A stretch of DNA of 64,000 bases from Parachlamydiales bacterium (GCA_023265455.1 JAHFTQ010000004.1:62001-126000); one strand, 5' to 3'; shown: positions 8,380 to 17,724, counted from the first letter of the stretch. The notes: generated by a model from the sequence alone, not told the origin. Numbers and translations are program-made.

Positions 8380-10314
8380 TTAATTTTTCAATGGGGATTG
8401 CATGAGCATGAGGAGGTCTTTCATGATGTTGAGGCCTTCTTGGAGTTGGAGGTCGGATTCGCCGAAGGGGCGGATGTGGGAGGGGTCTTTTTTGGTGAGG
8501 GCGTCGAGGAAGTTTTGGTAGTTGCGGCTTTGGAGGAGGCGCTTGGTGGAGTTGCGGATGAGGAGGGGGAGGTGGGGTTGGTAGGTGGTGAGGATGGGTT
8601 GGAGATCGACGTTGTAGATTTTTTGGACTTGGGAGCGGTGGAGGGAGGGGACGTCAGAGAGGTCGTCGATGAAGCTGGGAGGGATTTGGTCGGACTCGAG
8701 GGGGTATTTGGAGAAGCGTTCGCCGAGCTCGAGGGTGGAGAAGAGTCCGGGGACGACGATGTCGGCCAAGACGCCGACGAGTTGGGGGCTTTTTCCAGAG
8801 ACGGTGTAGTAGCGGCCGCGGGTGACTTTGTACTCTCCGGTGGGATTGACGCGGCCGTAGTGGGAGGCTTCGAGTGTAAAGGTTTGGAAGGTTCCTTTTC
8901 CGTAGGTTTCTGCATCACCGACGATGAGGGCGCGTCCATATTCTTGGAGGGATTGGGCGACGATTTCAGCGGCAGAGGCGCTGGTTTTATTGGTGAGGAT
9001 GATAAGGGGTCCGTCCCAGGCGACTTTGGATTCGGTGTTGCGCAGTTTTTGAATGGCTCCGGTGTTGTCTTTGACGGAGACGACGACGCCTTTTTTAATG
9101 AAGAGTCCGGCAACGGAAACGGATTGAGGAAGAAGTCCTCCGGCGTTATTGCGAAGATCGAGGATGAGGCCGGTGAGGCGGTGATCTTTTTTTAGAGTAT
9201 TGATGGCTTGGAGAACGTCGGTGGTGGAAGAGGAGGTTTCATCTTGGTAGAAGGAGGAGAGGCGGATGATGCCAAGGACTCCAGCGCCAAAGGGTTCAAG
9301 GGTGGTTTCTAAGCGAGATTCTTTGAGGACGATTTCTCCGCGTGTGATGACGACGTCGTATTTTTCTTCGGTTTTGTCTTCTTTAGTGCGAAGGAAGGTG
9401 AGATGGACGGAGGTTCCTTGGGGGCCGCGGATGAACTCGACGGCTTCGGAGAGATCGAGGCCGATGGTGGGTTCGCGGTTAACAGCGATGATGCGGTCGC
9501 CGATTTGGATTTGGCTGTTCTGACTGATGGGGCTGTTATCTAAGATGCGCACGATGGTAAAGCCGTTGAGATCATCGCGCAGTTGGGCGCCGATTCCGAA
9601 GAGGCGTTGTTGCACTTGGATCATGAATTGGTTGGCTTCGGAGGGGGTAAAGTAGTTGGTTTGGGAGTCGAGGGCGGCACTGGTGGCTTTAAGGACGTAA
9701 GAGAGGATTAAGGAGAGGCGGGTTTTCGGGTCTTGAGAGATGAGTTCTTCTTCGCGGGTGGTACGGCGTTTATCAAGTCTTTGAACGAAAGTGGCTTGCA
9801 TGTCGGCATCGAGGATTTTAGCAGCGGTTTTGATTTGTAAGCCTTTGATTCTAAGGAGCCTATTTTCAAGAGCTTCAATGGTGGGGGTCCAGGTCATATC
9901 CTTGAATTCTTCGCTGTCAACGTCGTTAGGAGGGGTCTCTTTGGTAAGCTTGAGTTCGAGGGCTTTTCGTCTGTCAATGGCGCGGATCATGAGGGCGTAG
10001 ATGTCTTGGAAGATGGAAAAATCGTCCTTTTTATAGGCCTCTATGAGCTTTGTGGTGAGCTCGGGGGTGGGGTTTGTCCATTGAAGAATCTCAGGTTCAA
10101 TGAAATAGGAGTAGGTGGGATCGAGTTCATGGAGGTAGTTTTCGAGGGCTCTTTTTGCAAGTTCTTGATTGAGAGCGTGATGAGTGGCGTGAGCGCGGAG
10201 GATCTCCTCAATTTTGACGCGGGTGGTGCGGGGAGTGAGTTCAGGGGGCTTTGCAAAGGTCTGAAAAGGAAGGATTAGGCAAAAAAAGTAGAGAAAAATG
10301 CGGAATTGTCTCAT
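8380..10314 (-). CDS. tsp: tail-specific (C-terminal processing) protease, S41 family
   Basis: A periplasmic serine protease of the Tsp/Prc type (CT441 in C. trachomatis). The chosen ATG at 10314 gives a signal peptide (MRQFRIFLYFFCLILPFQTFA) and has AGGAG eight bases upstream; the longer frame to 10389 would bury the signal sequence. A PDZ domain spans about 235-325 (FGIGAQLRDD...GDRIIAVN). The S41 catalytic core has LILDLRNNAGG (384-393), the nucleophile segment KTSASAAE (Ser about 447) and YGKGTFQ (Lys about 473), the Ser/Lys dyad of the family. A DUF3340-like C-terminus follows. Total 644 residues, normal for the family. Its neighbour is euo, oriented divergently, close to the chlamydial order. 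Confidence 0.93.
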   Translation of the reverse strand: MRQFRIFLYFFCLILPFQTFAKPPELTPRTTRVKIEEILRAHATHHALNQELAKRALENYLHELDPTYSYFIEPEILQWTNPTPELTTKLIEAYKKDDFSIFQDIYALMIRAIDRRKALELKLTKETPPNDVDSEEFKDMTWTPTIEALENRLLRIKGLQIKTAAKILDADMQATFVQRLDKRRTTREEELISQDPKTRLSLILSYVLKATSAALDSQTNYFTPSEANQFMIQVQQRLFGIGAQLRDDLNGFTIVRILDNSPISQNSQIQIGDRIIAVNREPTIGLDLSEAVEFIRGPQGTSVHLTFLRTKEDKTEEKYDVVITRGEIVLKESRLETTLEPFGAGVLGIIRLSSFYQDETSSSTTDVLQAINTLKKDHRLTGLILDLRNNAGGLLPQSVSVAGLFIKKGVVVSVKDNTGAIQKLRNTESKVAWDGPLIILTNKTSASAAEIVAQSLQEYGRALIVGDAETYGKGTFQTFTLEASHYGRVNPTGEYKVTRGRYYTVSGKSPQLVGVLADIVVPGLFSTLELGERFSKYPLESDQIPPSFIDDLSDVPSLHRSQVQKIYNVDLQPILTTYQPHLPLLIRNSTKRLLQSRNYQNFLDALTKKDPSHIRPFGESDLQLQEGLNIMKDLLMLMQSPLKN

Positions 10315-10450
10315 GTTGGCCACTCCTATGAGGGTTTTGGGAAGGTTTTTTGAGGGGTCCTCCCAAAAACGTAGATTACAGGAGTGCAAGGGTTTATGGA
10401 TATAAAAAAACTATTTTAGAGGGGAAAGTCGACTTTTTTCGCTAAGGCCC

Positions 10451-10479
10451 TTGATTTCAAGTCGTTTTTATGTCATAAT
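10451..10479 (+). promoter_or_regulatory. predicted sigma66-type promoter of euo
   Basis: TTGATT (10451-10456), a 17-base spacer and CATAAT (10474-10479) match the housekeeping promoter pattern. This would leave an untranslated leader of about 120 bases before the euo start, which is AT-rich and shows no obvious riboswitch. The rest of the 10315-10609 gap holds only this promoter region and the upstream signals of tsp. Confidence 0.5.
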
Positions 10480-10609
10480 TAATAATCTACTAAGAGCGTA
10501 ATAACGTTTAATTAATAAAAGCTGCAACCAAAAAACCGAAAGTTGAAAAACAAAACGGGATGGGCGTAAACTTCAAAGTGAGCTCTACCGACATTAGGAG
10601 GATTTAATT

Positions 10610-11059
10610 ATGTTCAACGGCTCTCAAAACCAGATGCCTGGTGTTGTAGAAGATGCGGGCAAAAGGGTCGTTTCAATTACTGAAGCGGCTAAGATCAATA
10701 ACGTTACGCGTCAAGCGATTTACGTAGCGATCAAACAAAAAAAGTTGAAGGCTTTCAAAGATTCAACAAGATGGACGATCGATCTGAATGACTTAGATGA
10801 ATATCGTAAGCACAAGTATTCTCGTACGAAGTCGATTTTTAACGGGGAACTGTTATTCGACAACAACAAGGGATACTACTCTGTGAATCAGGTTGCCAAA
10901 ATGCTTGGCGTTCCTGCGCAGAAGATCTATTACGCAACGCGCGTGGGCCTTATGAAGGCAACACGTAAAGGTGCTGCGTGGGTCATTCATTCAAACGAGA
11001 TCAAATCTTACCAGGAAAATTACCTGGCTAAGAGAACTGCTGAATCTCAGACTGGATAA
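10610..11059 (+). CDS. euo: Euo-like developmental DNA-binding regulator
   Basis: The 149-residue protein has two consecutive MerR/excisionase-type winged helix-turn-helix units: about residues 21-68 (SITEAAKINNVTRQAIYVAI...) and 87-135 (YSVNQVAKMLGVPAQKIYY...). In Chlamydia, Euo is an early repressor that holds late, elementary-body genes silent. Identification rests on the excisionase-type domain and on its place next to recJ and secDF, as in Chlamydia (CT446-CT448). A perfect AGGAGG lies eight bases before the ATG. It is shorter than the 183 residues I recall for Chlamydia, and here both halves keep the fold. A strong terminator follows immediately, so it is transcribed alone. Confidence 0.85.
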   Translation: MFNGSQNQMPGVVEDAGKRVVSITEAAKINNVTRQAIYVAIKQKKLKAFKDSTRWTIDLNDLDEYRKHKYSRTKSIFNGELLFDNNKGYYSVNQVAKMLGVPAQKIYYATRVGLMKATRKGAAWVIHSNEIKSYQENYLAKRTAESQTG

Positions 11060-11085
11060 GTTTTAGTCTGAGCCATCCGGCTAAA

Positions 11086-11128
11086 GGGGCGATACCTAAC
11101 TCCTAGGATTAGGTGTCGCCCCTTTTTT
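11086..11128 (+). terminator. strong rho-independent terminator shared by euo and the end of recJ
   Basis: A 14-bp stem (GGGGCGATACCTAA, 11086-11099, pairing with TTAGGTGTCGCCCC, 11109-11122, one G-T pair) with a nine-base loop, then TTTTTT. It ends euo transcription. On the other strand the same bases encode the last codons and stop of recJ. Confidence 0.9.
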
Positions 11129-12874
11129 ATTTATAACAATTTGGAAATCTTTGATGTGAAGCTGGATGCTCGATTTGCTGAGGAAAGTATTGATGTGGGG
11201 AGTAAAGGCTAGGTCGAGTGTGAGGCCTTTATGGAGGAGTTCTGATCTACGGTCGGCAAGACCAAAGGCGATGCCTTCAAGCATGCGGCCATTTTCTTCG
11301 ACATAGAGTTTGAGGTGGGATTTCCCGACAACTTTGGGGGGCCAGATTTGTTTGACTTCACAGTGGAAGATGGGGGGTGGATTTCCATTGCCAAAGGGTT
11401 CTAGGAGGCTGAGGGATTCCATGAAATCAAAGGTGAGATCTCCTAAGGAGATTTTGGCATCGAGATGAAGTTTGGAACGGATGTCTTGATCTTTCAGAGC
11501 AAGGTTTGCAGCTGCAATGAATTTTTCTTTAAAAATCTCAATATTTTCTGTTTTGATCATGAGGCCGGCTGCATAGTCGTGTCCTCCGAAATTTAACAAA
11601 AGTGGGGCTTGGTCTTTTAATGCAGGGAGGAGGGGGAACTCTGAAATGGTGCGAAGAGATCCTTTGCCGATGCCGTTATCAATAGCGATGATGAGGGTGG
11701 GTCTGTTGTACTGTTTAGCGATGCGGGCGGTGATGATGGGGATGATGCCGGGGTGCCATTTAGGTGAGTGGAGGACGAGGGCTTTATTTTTGAAGATCTC
11801 GGGATGCTCTGAGATGAAATGGTCGACATCTTCGGAGTCTTTTCTCTCGATTTTTTGCCTTTCTAAGTTGTGGTGTTCGAGCTCTTTGGCAAGGGCTTCT
11901 GCAGCAGCCGATTCTCGGCATAGGAGAAGTTGGACGCCTTTGTTGGGATCGGCGATACGGCCGAGGCTATTGAGAGGGGGAGCCACTTTTGAGGCTATCT
12001 CCAGGGGTGTGATTTCACTGAGTTTAACTTCGGAGATGTTGCAGAGTTTAGCAAGGCCGATTCGTTTATTTTTGCGTAGTTGTCTCAGTCCATAGCGAAC
12101 GAGGATGCGATTTTCTCCTTGGAGGGTTGCCATGTCGGCAATGGTTCCTAGAGCGACGAGATCGAGATATCTTTTAAGGTCGACTTTTCCGGAGCCGATT
12201 TTGCCTTCTTCGATGAGTTGGTTGGTGACGGCATGGGCGAGTTTGAAGGCTACACCAACACCGGTAATGTCACGGTTGGGGTAGGTGCTATTGAGAAGCT
12301 TGGGGTTTAAGGTGGCGATGGTATGAGGAAGGGGAGCTGTCGGCTCATGGTGGTCGGTGACGATAACATCGATCTTGCGGCGGACGGCTTCTTCAATCTC
12401 ATTAGCTCCTGAGATGCCACAATCGACGGTGATGAGGAGGGTGCAGCCATTTTTGGAGGCGTAGTCGACGGCGTCGAGGAGAAGGCTTTGGTTCAAAGCG
12501 GCGCGGTTGGAGATATAGGCAAGAGCTGTGGCATCGAGGTATTCGAAGAATTCAGTGAGGAGGGTGGCTCCTGTCATGCCGTCGACGTCGTTGTCTCCAT
12601 AGACCAAGATTTTTTCTTTGTTACGAAGGGCTTGTAGGACGCGGGCAACAGCTTTGTCCATATCTTGAAAGAGATCGGGATCGTGCAGATCGGGAAGTTT
12701 GGCGTAGAGGAAATCGTGGATTTGGTCAAGATCTTGAAAGTCGCGGGAGGCTAAAACTTGTGCGGTGACAGGATGAATGTTGAATTCATCGATGATTTGT
12801 TTAGCCCAAGCGGATTTGTCTTTGGGTAGGGTCCAAAGAGGACTTTCCCGGAGGTAGTTTTTAGGGCCTGTCAT
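11096..12874 (-). CDS. recJ: single-stranded-DNA-specific exonuclease RecJ
   Basis: A 5'-to-3' single-strand DNA exonuclease for recombination and mismatch repair, of the DHH family. The DHH-domain motifs are visible: VYGDNDVDGMTGATLL (motif I, Asp cluster), ITVDCGISGANE (II), VIVTDHHEP (III, DHH) and PNRDITGVGVAFKLA (IV); a DHHA1 motif LNFGGHDYAAGLMIK comes later. From the ATG at 12874 (MTGPKNYL...) it has 592 residues. An open frame continues 54 bases further up to 12928, but that part lies wholly in a palindrome. secDF lies upstream on the same strand, so the two may be co-transcribed through the palindrome. Its 3' end doubles as a terminator arm. Confidence 0.93.
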   Translation of the reverse strand: MTGPKNYLRESPLWTLPKDKSAWAKQIIDEFNIHPVTAQVLASRDFQDLDQIHDFLYAKLPDLHDPDLFQDMDKAVARVLQALRNKEKILVYGDNDVDGMTGATLLTEFFEYLDATALAYISNRAALNQSLLLDAVDYASKNGCTLLITVDCGISGANEIEEAVRRKIDVIVTDHHEPTAPLPHTIATLNPKLLNSTYPNRDITGVGVAFKLAHAVTNQLIEEGKIGSGKVDLKRYLDLVALGTIADMATLQGENRILVRYGLRQLRKNKRIGLAKLCNISEVKLSEITPLEIASKVAPPLNSLGRIADPNKGVQLLLCRESAAAEALAKELEHHNLERQKIERKDSEDVDHFISEHPEIFKNKALVLHSPKWHPGIIPIITARIAKQYNRPTLIIAIDNGIGKGSLRTISEFPLLPALKDQAPLLLNFGGHDYAAGLMIKTENIEIFKEKFIAAANLALKDQDIRSKLHLDAKISLGDLTFDFMESLSLLEPFGNGNPPPIFHCEVKQIWPPKVVGKSHLKLYVEENGRMLEGIAFGLADRRSELLHKGLTLDLAFTPHINTFLSKSSIQLHIKDFQIVINKKGATPNPRS

Positions 12875-13025
12875 ACGATAGCTACTCCATTTCGGCTGCG
12901 CCAAAGCCCCGGGGTTGAACGATCGCAAGTCGCCCCATATTCCCTAATATTGGGCGACTTACGATCGTCCAACCGCGGGAGCTTTCGCGTTGCCGAAATG
13001 CGGTAGATATCGTATGACAGTCCCT
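12863..13025. repeat. 163-bp palindrome filling the secDF-recJ gap
   Basis: The left arm AGGGCCTGTCATACGATAGC (from 12863) and the complement of the right arm AGGGACTGTCATACGATATC (ending 13025) stay about 85-90 percent alike over some 80 bases, up to an AT-rich centre CATATTCCCTAATATT. It starts on the last base of the secDF stop codon and ends inside the first codons of recJ. No gene or transposase inside. In mRNA it would fold into one long hairpin. Confidence 0.9.
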
Positions 13026-16000
13026 TAGGGCCCATGTAGTGCTGCTCGCTGTTGTTTTTGCAACTCGCGATGATGGAAGTATTGCATCAGCGGCGCTGCA
13101 ATAAAGAGCGAGGAGAGGGTTCCAAATATGACGCCGATGGCCATCACGAGAGCAAATCCGAAGATAGTGCTTCCGCCCAAAACGATCAAGGGAATAAGCA
13201 CAAGGAGTGTAATTCCCGAGGTCATGAGGGTTCGACTCAGTGTCACATTGAGTGCATGATTGATAATTTCGCTTAAGGTGTTTTTACGCATGAGGCGTGT
13301 GTCTTCTCTGATCCTGTCGAAAACGATAATGGTATCGTTCAAAGAGTAGCCGACAATGGTCAAGAGTGCAGCGACGGTGTGAAGGTCGATCTGAATGGGG
13401 ACTCCTAGCACATGGAGCAGCGCGATGACTCCCATACAAAAGATCACATCGTGGACGAGGCAAAGTGTTGCGGAGATTGCGTATTTGAACTCGAATCGGA
13501 TGGTGATATAGAAGAGGATGCAAAGGAGAGCCACGGCGAGGCCGATGATGGCATGGGTGCGCATCGTCTCAGAGATCTGTCCGCTAACAGCTGTCCAATT
13601 TTTTTCCAGATCTTGAAGGACTGAGGGAGCCAGTGTGATGTGGGCGGCTTGCAAGGCGCTGACGAGTCCGACGATTTTAGGGTTGGTCTCGTAAGGGTAA
13701 GTGACGTGATCGGGAGTTACATCAGCGGGCTTTTCTAAGCTGCGGCTTAAGAAAATCCGGACGTGGTTGGAGGGATGAAGTTCACGGACTTGAAACTCTT
13801 GTGAAGAGAGGCCTTGAGCTAAAAGGGCATGTTCGACGTCGGAGCGGTAGCTTTTTTTTGCAGAGACGGGAAGCTCAACAGAGAGCGCGTAACCACCTGT
13901 GAAATCCATGCCCAGCACGGTCTGTTTTTGCGTGATCAGAAAGTAAGATCCAATCACGATGACGATGGCAGAAACCCAGAGTGTGGGTTTGGTGAACTTT
14001 AAGAAATTGAAGTTGGTTTTCTTAATGAAATGAGCCATTTTTAGTTCGCGGTGTTCAGGATTTTGCACCCACCAGCTAAAGAAAAATCTCGTCATGAAAA
14101 GAGCGCTGAAAAGAGAAGAGACAATACCGATAATGAGGGTCAAAGCTAGGCCTCGCACAGGTCCTGCATCGAAATTCATGAGGATCAACGCGGCAATCAG
14201 CGTGGTGATGTTGGAGTCGACGATAGCTGAGAGGGCTTTGCGATAGCCAGCATGGACGGCTGTGGCAATACGGCCTGTGAGGGCAAACTCTTCGCGGATC
14301 CGTTCGAAGACGAGGATGTTAGCATCGACGGCCATCGCAACAGTGAGGATCACCCCTGCAACGTTGGCAAGTGTCAGGGCGGCTCCAATGTTTTGGAGGG
14401 CGGCCCACATGATCAGAAGGTTGAAGAGAACGGCAATGGAAGCGATCATGCCGCTGAAGCGGTAAAAGTAGACCATGGTTGCAATCGCAAGTGCTAAGGC
14501 GCAGAAGGTAGCGATGATGCCATAGAGTCTTTCTTGGCTGCCGAGCTCAGGACTGACATTTTTTTCAGAGAGGATGCGGGGAGTGAAGCTGAGAGATCCA
14601 GCTTTCAAATCGGCTTCTAAGCGGTTGATGTCGCGCTGGGTAAAGCTGCCGGTGATAGAGGCGCTCTCACGGAGGACGGAGTCGAGGGTGGGTGATGTGA
14701 CGACAGAGCCGTTGAGGATGACGGCCATTCTCCAACCACGTCCTCGGGAGTAGGTCTCTAGAGGAGTGCCTGAGATTTTTTCTTTGGAAAATTGAGAGGT
14801 CCAAGCTTGAAGGTCATCGCGGGGATTCATCCGGATGCCATCTTTTGCTGATAGCGCTCCTTGAACGCCAAAGGAAAGGAAATTTCCTTTGGAGGGGTCG
14901 TAAGATCCGCGGATGTTCTCAAGGTGAGAGCCTTCAAGGGCGTAGTTGTGAAAAACAATCAAAAGGGGATGAGTTTGACCTTGCCAGTCGGTATAGTCAT
15001 CGCCGCGGTAGAGGGTGATTTTTGAAAAGGTTTCATCGAGGTTAGAGCTGGCATGGGTCTCTTGTGGCAAGCTCAGTCGGAGGCCATTTTCATAGAGGGT
15101 TTTGGCGTAGGCATTGCGAGGCTGCGCAGCTTCGGGATTGGAGGACTCTCCGTAGAGATGGCGCCAGGCGATGGCGTTAATTTCATCGATGTCTTTACGG
15201 TTGGTCACAACGGCTTCATTCCAGATATCTTGCAAGAAGCGGTGGGCGGCATCGGCAAGCGTGGGACTACTCATGAATTTTTCATTCACGACATGGAAAT
15301 ACATGGACGAGGCTTTGACTAAATCGGAAGCTGAGAGGGCTTGGGAGCCGGGGAAATCCAGCGCGATGGTGTTACCTTCTTGGCGGATGCTCACTTCGGA
15401 GACGCCCATTTTATTGACGCGAGCGAAGAGTTCGTTGATGCCTTGGCGAATATCGGCTTCATTGGTGACGACGTGGTTATTACTATCGCGGAGCTCAATT
15501 TGAACGGTTTTGCCTCCAGATAAATCGAGTCCCCATTTGATGACTTTGCGTTCATCACCGCGGAAATATTTAATGCAGCTGAGTTTGAAATTATTCCATA
15601 AGATGTTCTTAGTGGGAGCTGGGATATCGAATTTTGTGGTTCCTTTCAAATCGACCCCTGCAGCACGGTAATCGTCGCGCCATTTGAGAAGATCTTCGTG
15701 GATTCTGTCGTCAATTTTGTTCTCGGTCAAAATTCTCTGTTCAAGGTTAGAAAATTCTAAAACGGCATACCGTTTTGTTCCATGGACAGTAAAATCTTCC
15801 CGTGTCGCTTTCAAAAGCTCTTGATAATAGTCTTCCCTTTCAAAGATGAAGTCTGAGGTGAATTCTGAGGCAATGGGATAGGCGCTGCCTGAGTATCCGT
15901 TGAATCCGCTTTTTTGAAGGAGAGTGCGAAGTTCGTTGAAGTCGTGGAGGAATTGCTGGGCAGCTGCAGAATCGCTTTGATTTTCAAAGCGTTGTAAAAT

Positions 16001-17542
16001 TTTATCAATGCCTTTAGCGATGACGTAGACAGAATTCATCTTAAATCCCTTAGGGGGCATTTTATTGGTCATCGAAGGAGCGAAGATGATCAGTCCTAAT
16101 TTTTTTTGATCTTGCGGTAGGGATTGATAAGTTTCGAAGTCCCAGATGGGGAAGCCCGAGCGCTGGAGGTCGATATGGCTAGGAAGCCAGTTTTCAGTCA
16201 GGGTCTGGCGGATGGTCGCAGCTTCGGCTTTTGCGATATTATAAAGGCGAAGAGCTACGAAGGTTTGGCTGCCAGGAAGATGAGAAAGATTAATCTCAAA
16301 CCGGTCTAAATAAGGTTTGATGATCTCGCCAGTGAATCTAGAGAGAGCCGCAATTTCATTATAGATCAGCTGATCGACGAGGCCCTGTTGGTATCCTGGC
16401 TGCAGGAGGCTCCGAACTTGAGTGAGGTCGGGGTAAAAATTAAAGACGATTTTTTCACTTTCCCAATCGACGGTGAATGATTCAATGAAGGGGTGGTGGC
16501 CTGCAATGGATAAAGTCTCTTGCGTGGGAGACGTGTGAGTTTTTTCTTTTAAGGAAGCAGCCATTGTTGTGAACGTGAGAGGGGGATTTCCCGCAGCAAA
16601 ATCAGAGAGATGTTTTCTGATCAAAGCAATGGCGTTCATCAGAAGATTTTCACGGCTATTGAGCCATTCCAGACGTTGTTGCTGGACATCTTCGAGGTAT
16701 TTACCCGTGCTGGCTAAGGTCTCTTTTTCCTGGGATAACGAGATGCGCTCAAGGCGAATTTGGTTTTTGAGTCCTTCTAAGGCGGCGGCCCACTGTTCAA
16801 TAAATTGACGAGAATTCGGAGTGTCAATTTGAGAAAATGAGGCAAAATATCTCTTAGCAATAGGAGAATTTTCAGAAAAGACTTTTGTAAAGTTTAAAAT
16901 ATTTTGTGAAAGATGGAGCAAGAGATCGGTGGCTTCAGGATCTTGCACATGGTTGAGAGCTGTCTGGATAAAGGAGGCATTTTCAGAGACTCCTCCTGTG
17001 GAGGTTCCCAAGAAAATTAATCTGTCATTGATGAGGCCTTGGTAGAAATCGGTAGGCCTCCCTTGAGCATCTCGTTTAGCTCCGTACTGAAAGTAATCCC
17101 CCGTTTTTTGTGGATCGAGGTGGACGGGGATGCGCCGTTTGACTAAGACGGTTTTGCTGGTAGGGTCGATATCGTAGATATCGAGCTGGGCTGGGACGAA
17201 ACTGACGAGGCTTCCGGCTCTAGGCAGGTATTGACGAAATTTTTGAGCCTCTGTCTGATCTTTAAATTTTAATTGGATAAAGCGAGGATTGAGGGAGTCG
17301 AGTTTGATGGATAGGGGCTTTAATTTCAATAGCTTGCAAAATGAGCCCAACCAATTGACAGAGTCTTGCTCGAGGTGATCGACACGGGTTGCGATGTTTT
17401 GGGCGATCTGCTCGGATTTTTTTTGATCGATAGGGGCTTTAAGGGGTTTTGAATAGAAAAAAACAGTGGGTAAAATATTGTAGACTGTCAAGACAATCAC
17501 AGCGAAGATGAGAACAAGCTGCCATCTTTTAGGTTTTTCCAT
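13025..17542 (-). CDS. secDF: fused protein-export membrane protein SecD-SecF
   Basis: A 1505-residue fusion of SecD and SecF, the proton-driven partner of SecYEG that pulls exported proteins across the inner membrane. One N-terminal membrane helix is followed by a very long periplasmic part, then the SecD block (DLSGGKTVQIEL, about 665-676, and the helices around TLANVAGVILTVAMAVDANILVFERIREE). The SecF block follows, with VLGMDFTGGYALSV and GYSLNDTIIVFDRIRED. Both D-x-N/I-F-x-R-I-R-E signatures in membrane helix 4 are intact. A SecD-SecF single chain is the chlamydial form. An AAGGA site precedes the ATG; palindromes flank both ends of the gene. The extra 400 or so residues before the SecD core are typical of chlamydial SecDF as I recall it. 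Confidence 0.95.
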   Translation of the reverse strand: MEKPKRWQLVLIFAVIVLTVYNILPTVFFYSKPLKAPIDQKKSEQIAQNIATRVDHLEQDSVNWLGSFCKLLKLKPLSIKLDSLNPRFIQLKFKDQTEAQKFRQYLPRAGSLVSFVPAQLDIYDIDPTSKTVLVKRRIPVHLDPQKTGDYFQYGAKRDAQGRPTDFYQGLINDRLIFLGTSTGGVSENASFIQTALNHVQDPEATDLLLHLSQNILNFTKVFSENSPIAKRYFASFSQIDTPNSRQFIEQWAAALEGLKNQIRLERISLSQEKETLASTGKYLEDVQQQRLEWLNSRENLLMNAIALIRKHLSDFAAGNPPLTFTTMAASLKEKTHTSPTQETLSIAGHHPFIESFTVDWESEKIVFNFYPDLTQVRSLLQPGYQQGLVDQLIYNEIAALSRFTGEIIKPYLDRFEINLSHLPGSQTFVALRLYNIAKAEAATIRQTLTENWLPSHIDLQRSGFPIWDFETYQSLPQDQKKLGLIIFAPSMTNKMPPKGFKMNSVYVIAKGIDKILQRFENQSDSAAAQQFLHDFNELRTLLQKSGFNGYSGSAYPIASEFTSDFIFEREDYYQELLKATREDFTVHGTKRYAVLEFSNLEQRILTENKIDDRIHEDLLKWRDDYRAAGVDLKGTTKFDIPAPTKNILWNNFKLSCIKYFRGDERKVIKWGLDLSGGKTVQIELRDSNNHVVTNEADIRQGINELFARVNKMGVSEVSIRQEGNTIALDFPGSQALSASDLVKASSMYFHVVNEKFMSSPTLADAAHRFLQDIWNEAVVTNRKDIDEINAIAWRHLYGESSNPEAAQPRNAYAKTLYENGLRLSLPQETHASSNLDETFSKITLYRGDDYTDWQGQTHPLLIVFHNYALEGSHLENIRGSYDPSKGNFLSFGVQGALSAKDGIRMNPRDDLQAWTSQFSKEKISGTPLETYSRGRGWRMAVILNGSVVTSPTLDSVLRESASITGSFTQRDINRLEADLKAGSLSFTPRILSEKNVSPELGSQERLYGIIATFCALALAIATMVYFYRFSGMIASIAVLFNLLIMWAALQNIGAALTLANVAGVILTVAMAVDANILVFERIREEFALTGRIATAVHAGYRKALSAIVDSNITTLIAALILMNFDAGPVRGLALTLIIGIVSSLFSALFMTRFFFSWWVQNPEHRELKMAHFIKKTNFNFLKFTKPTLWVSAIVIVIGSYFLITQKQTVLGMDFTGGYALSVELPVSAKKSYRSDVEHALLAQGLSSQEFQVRELHPSNHVRIFLSRSLEKPADVTPDHVTYPYETNPKIVGLVSALQAAHITLAPSVLQDLEKNWTAVSGQISETMRTHAIIGLAVALLCILFYITIRFEFKYAISATLCLVHDVIFCMGVIALLHVLGVPIQIDLHTVAALLTIVGYSLNDTIIVFDRIREDTRLMRKNTLSEIINHALNVTLSRTLMTSGITLLVLIPLIVLGGSTIFGFALVMAIGVIFGTLSSLFIAAPLMQYFHHRELQKQQRAALHGP

Positions 17543-17556
17543 AGTGCATCCTTTGT

Positions 17557-17724
17557 AACCTGAGTTTTCGGTTCATTTTATGAAGCCTTGCCACGCCTTT
17601 CGGGTAAATTTTACATTTTTCGGCTTGCCAAGATGCCCTTTGGAATATTGGCTGCGCCGAAGAATGTAAAATTTCCTCCGAAAATCGTGACAATCCTCCA
17701 CAAAATGAACCCAAAACTCAGGTT
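17557..17724. repeat. 168-bp palindrome upstream of secDF
   Basis: The left arm AACCTGAGTTTTCGGTTCAT (17557) is mirrored by AACCTGAGTTTTGGGTTCAT read back from 17724; the arms share AAATTTTACATTTTTCGG-type blocks and meet at GCCCTTTGGAATATTGGC. Arms agree at roughly four bases in five. It lies 14 bp before the secDF start codon, so it is in or beside the promoter. A partial relative is at 4951. Confidence 0.88.

Noticed and set aside
8421..9113. Second minus-strand frame of 230 codons inside tsp
   Set aside because: Very rich in Ser, Pro, Lys and Thr and in another frame of the same gene; a compositional shadow.
8311..9195. Long plus-strand frame of 294 codons opposite tsp
   Set aside because: It lies wholly antisense to tsp and is extremely rich in Gly, Glu, Asp and Val, the shadow expected of a GC-biased third codon position in the real gene. 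No ribosome site.
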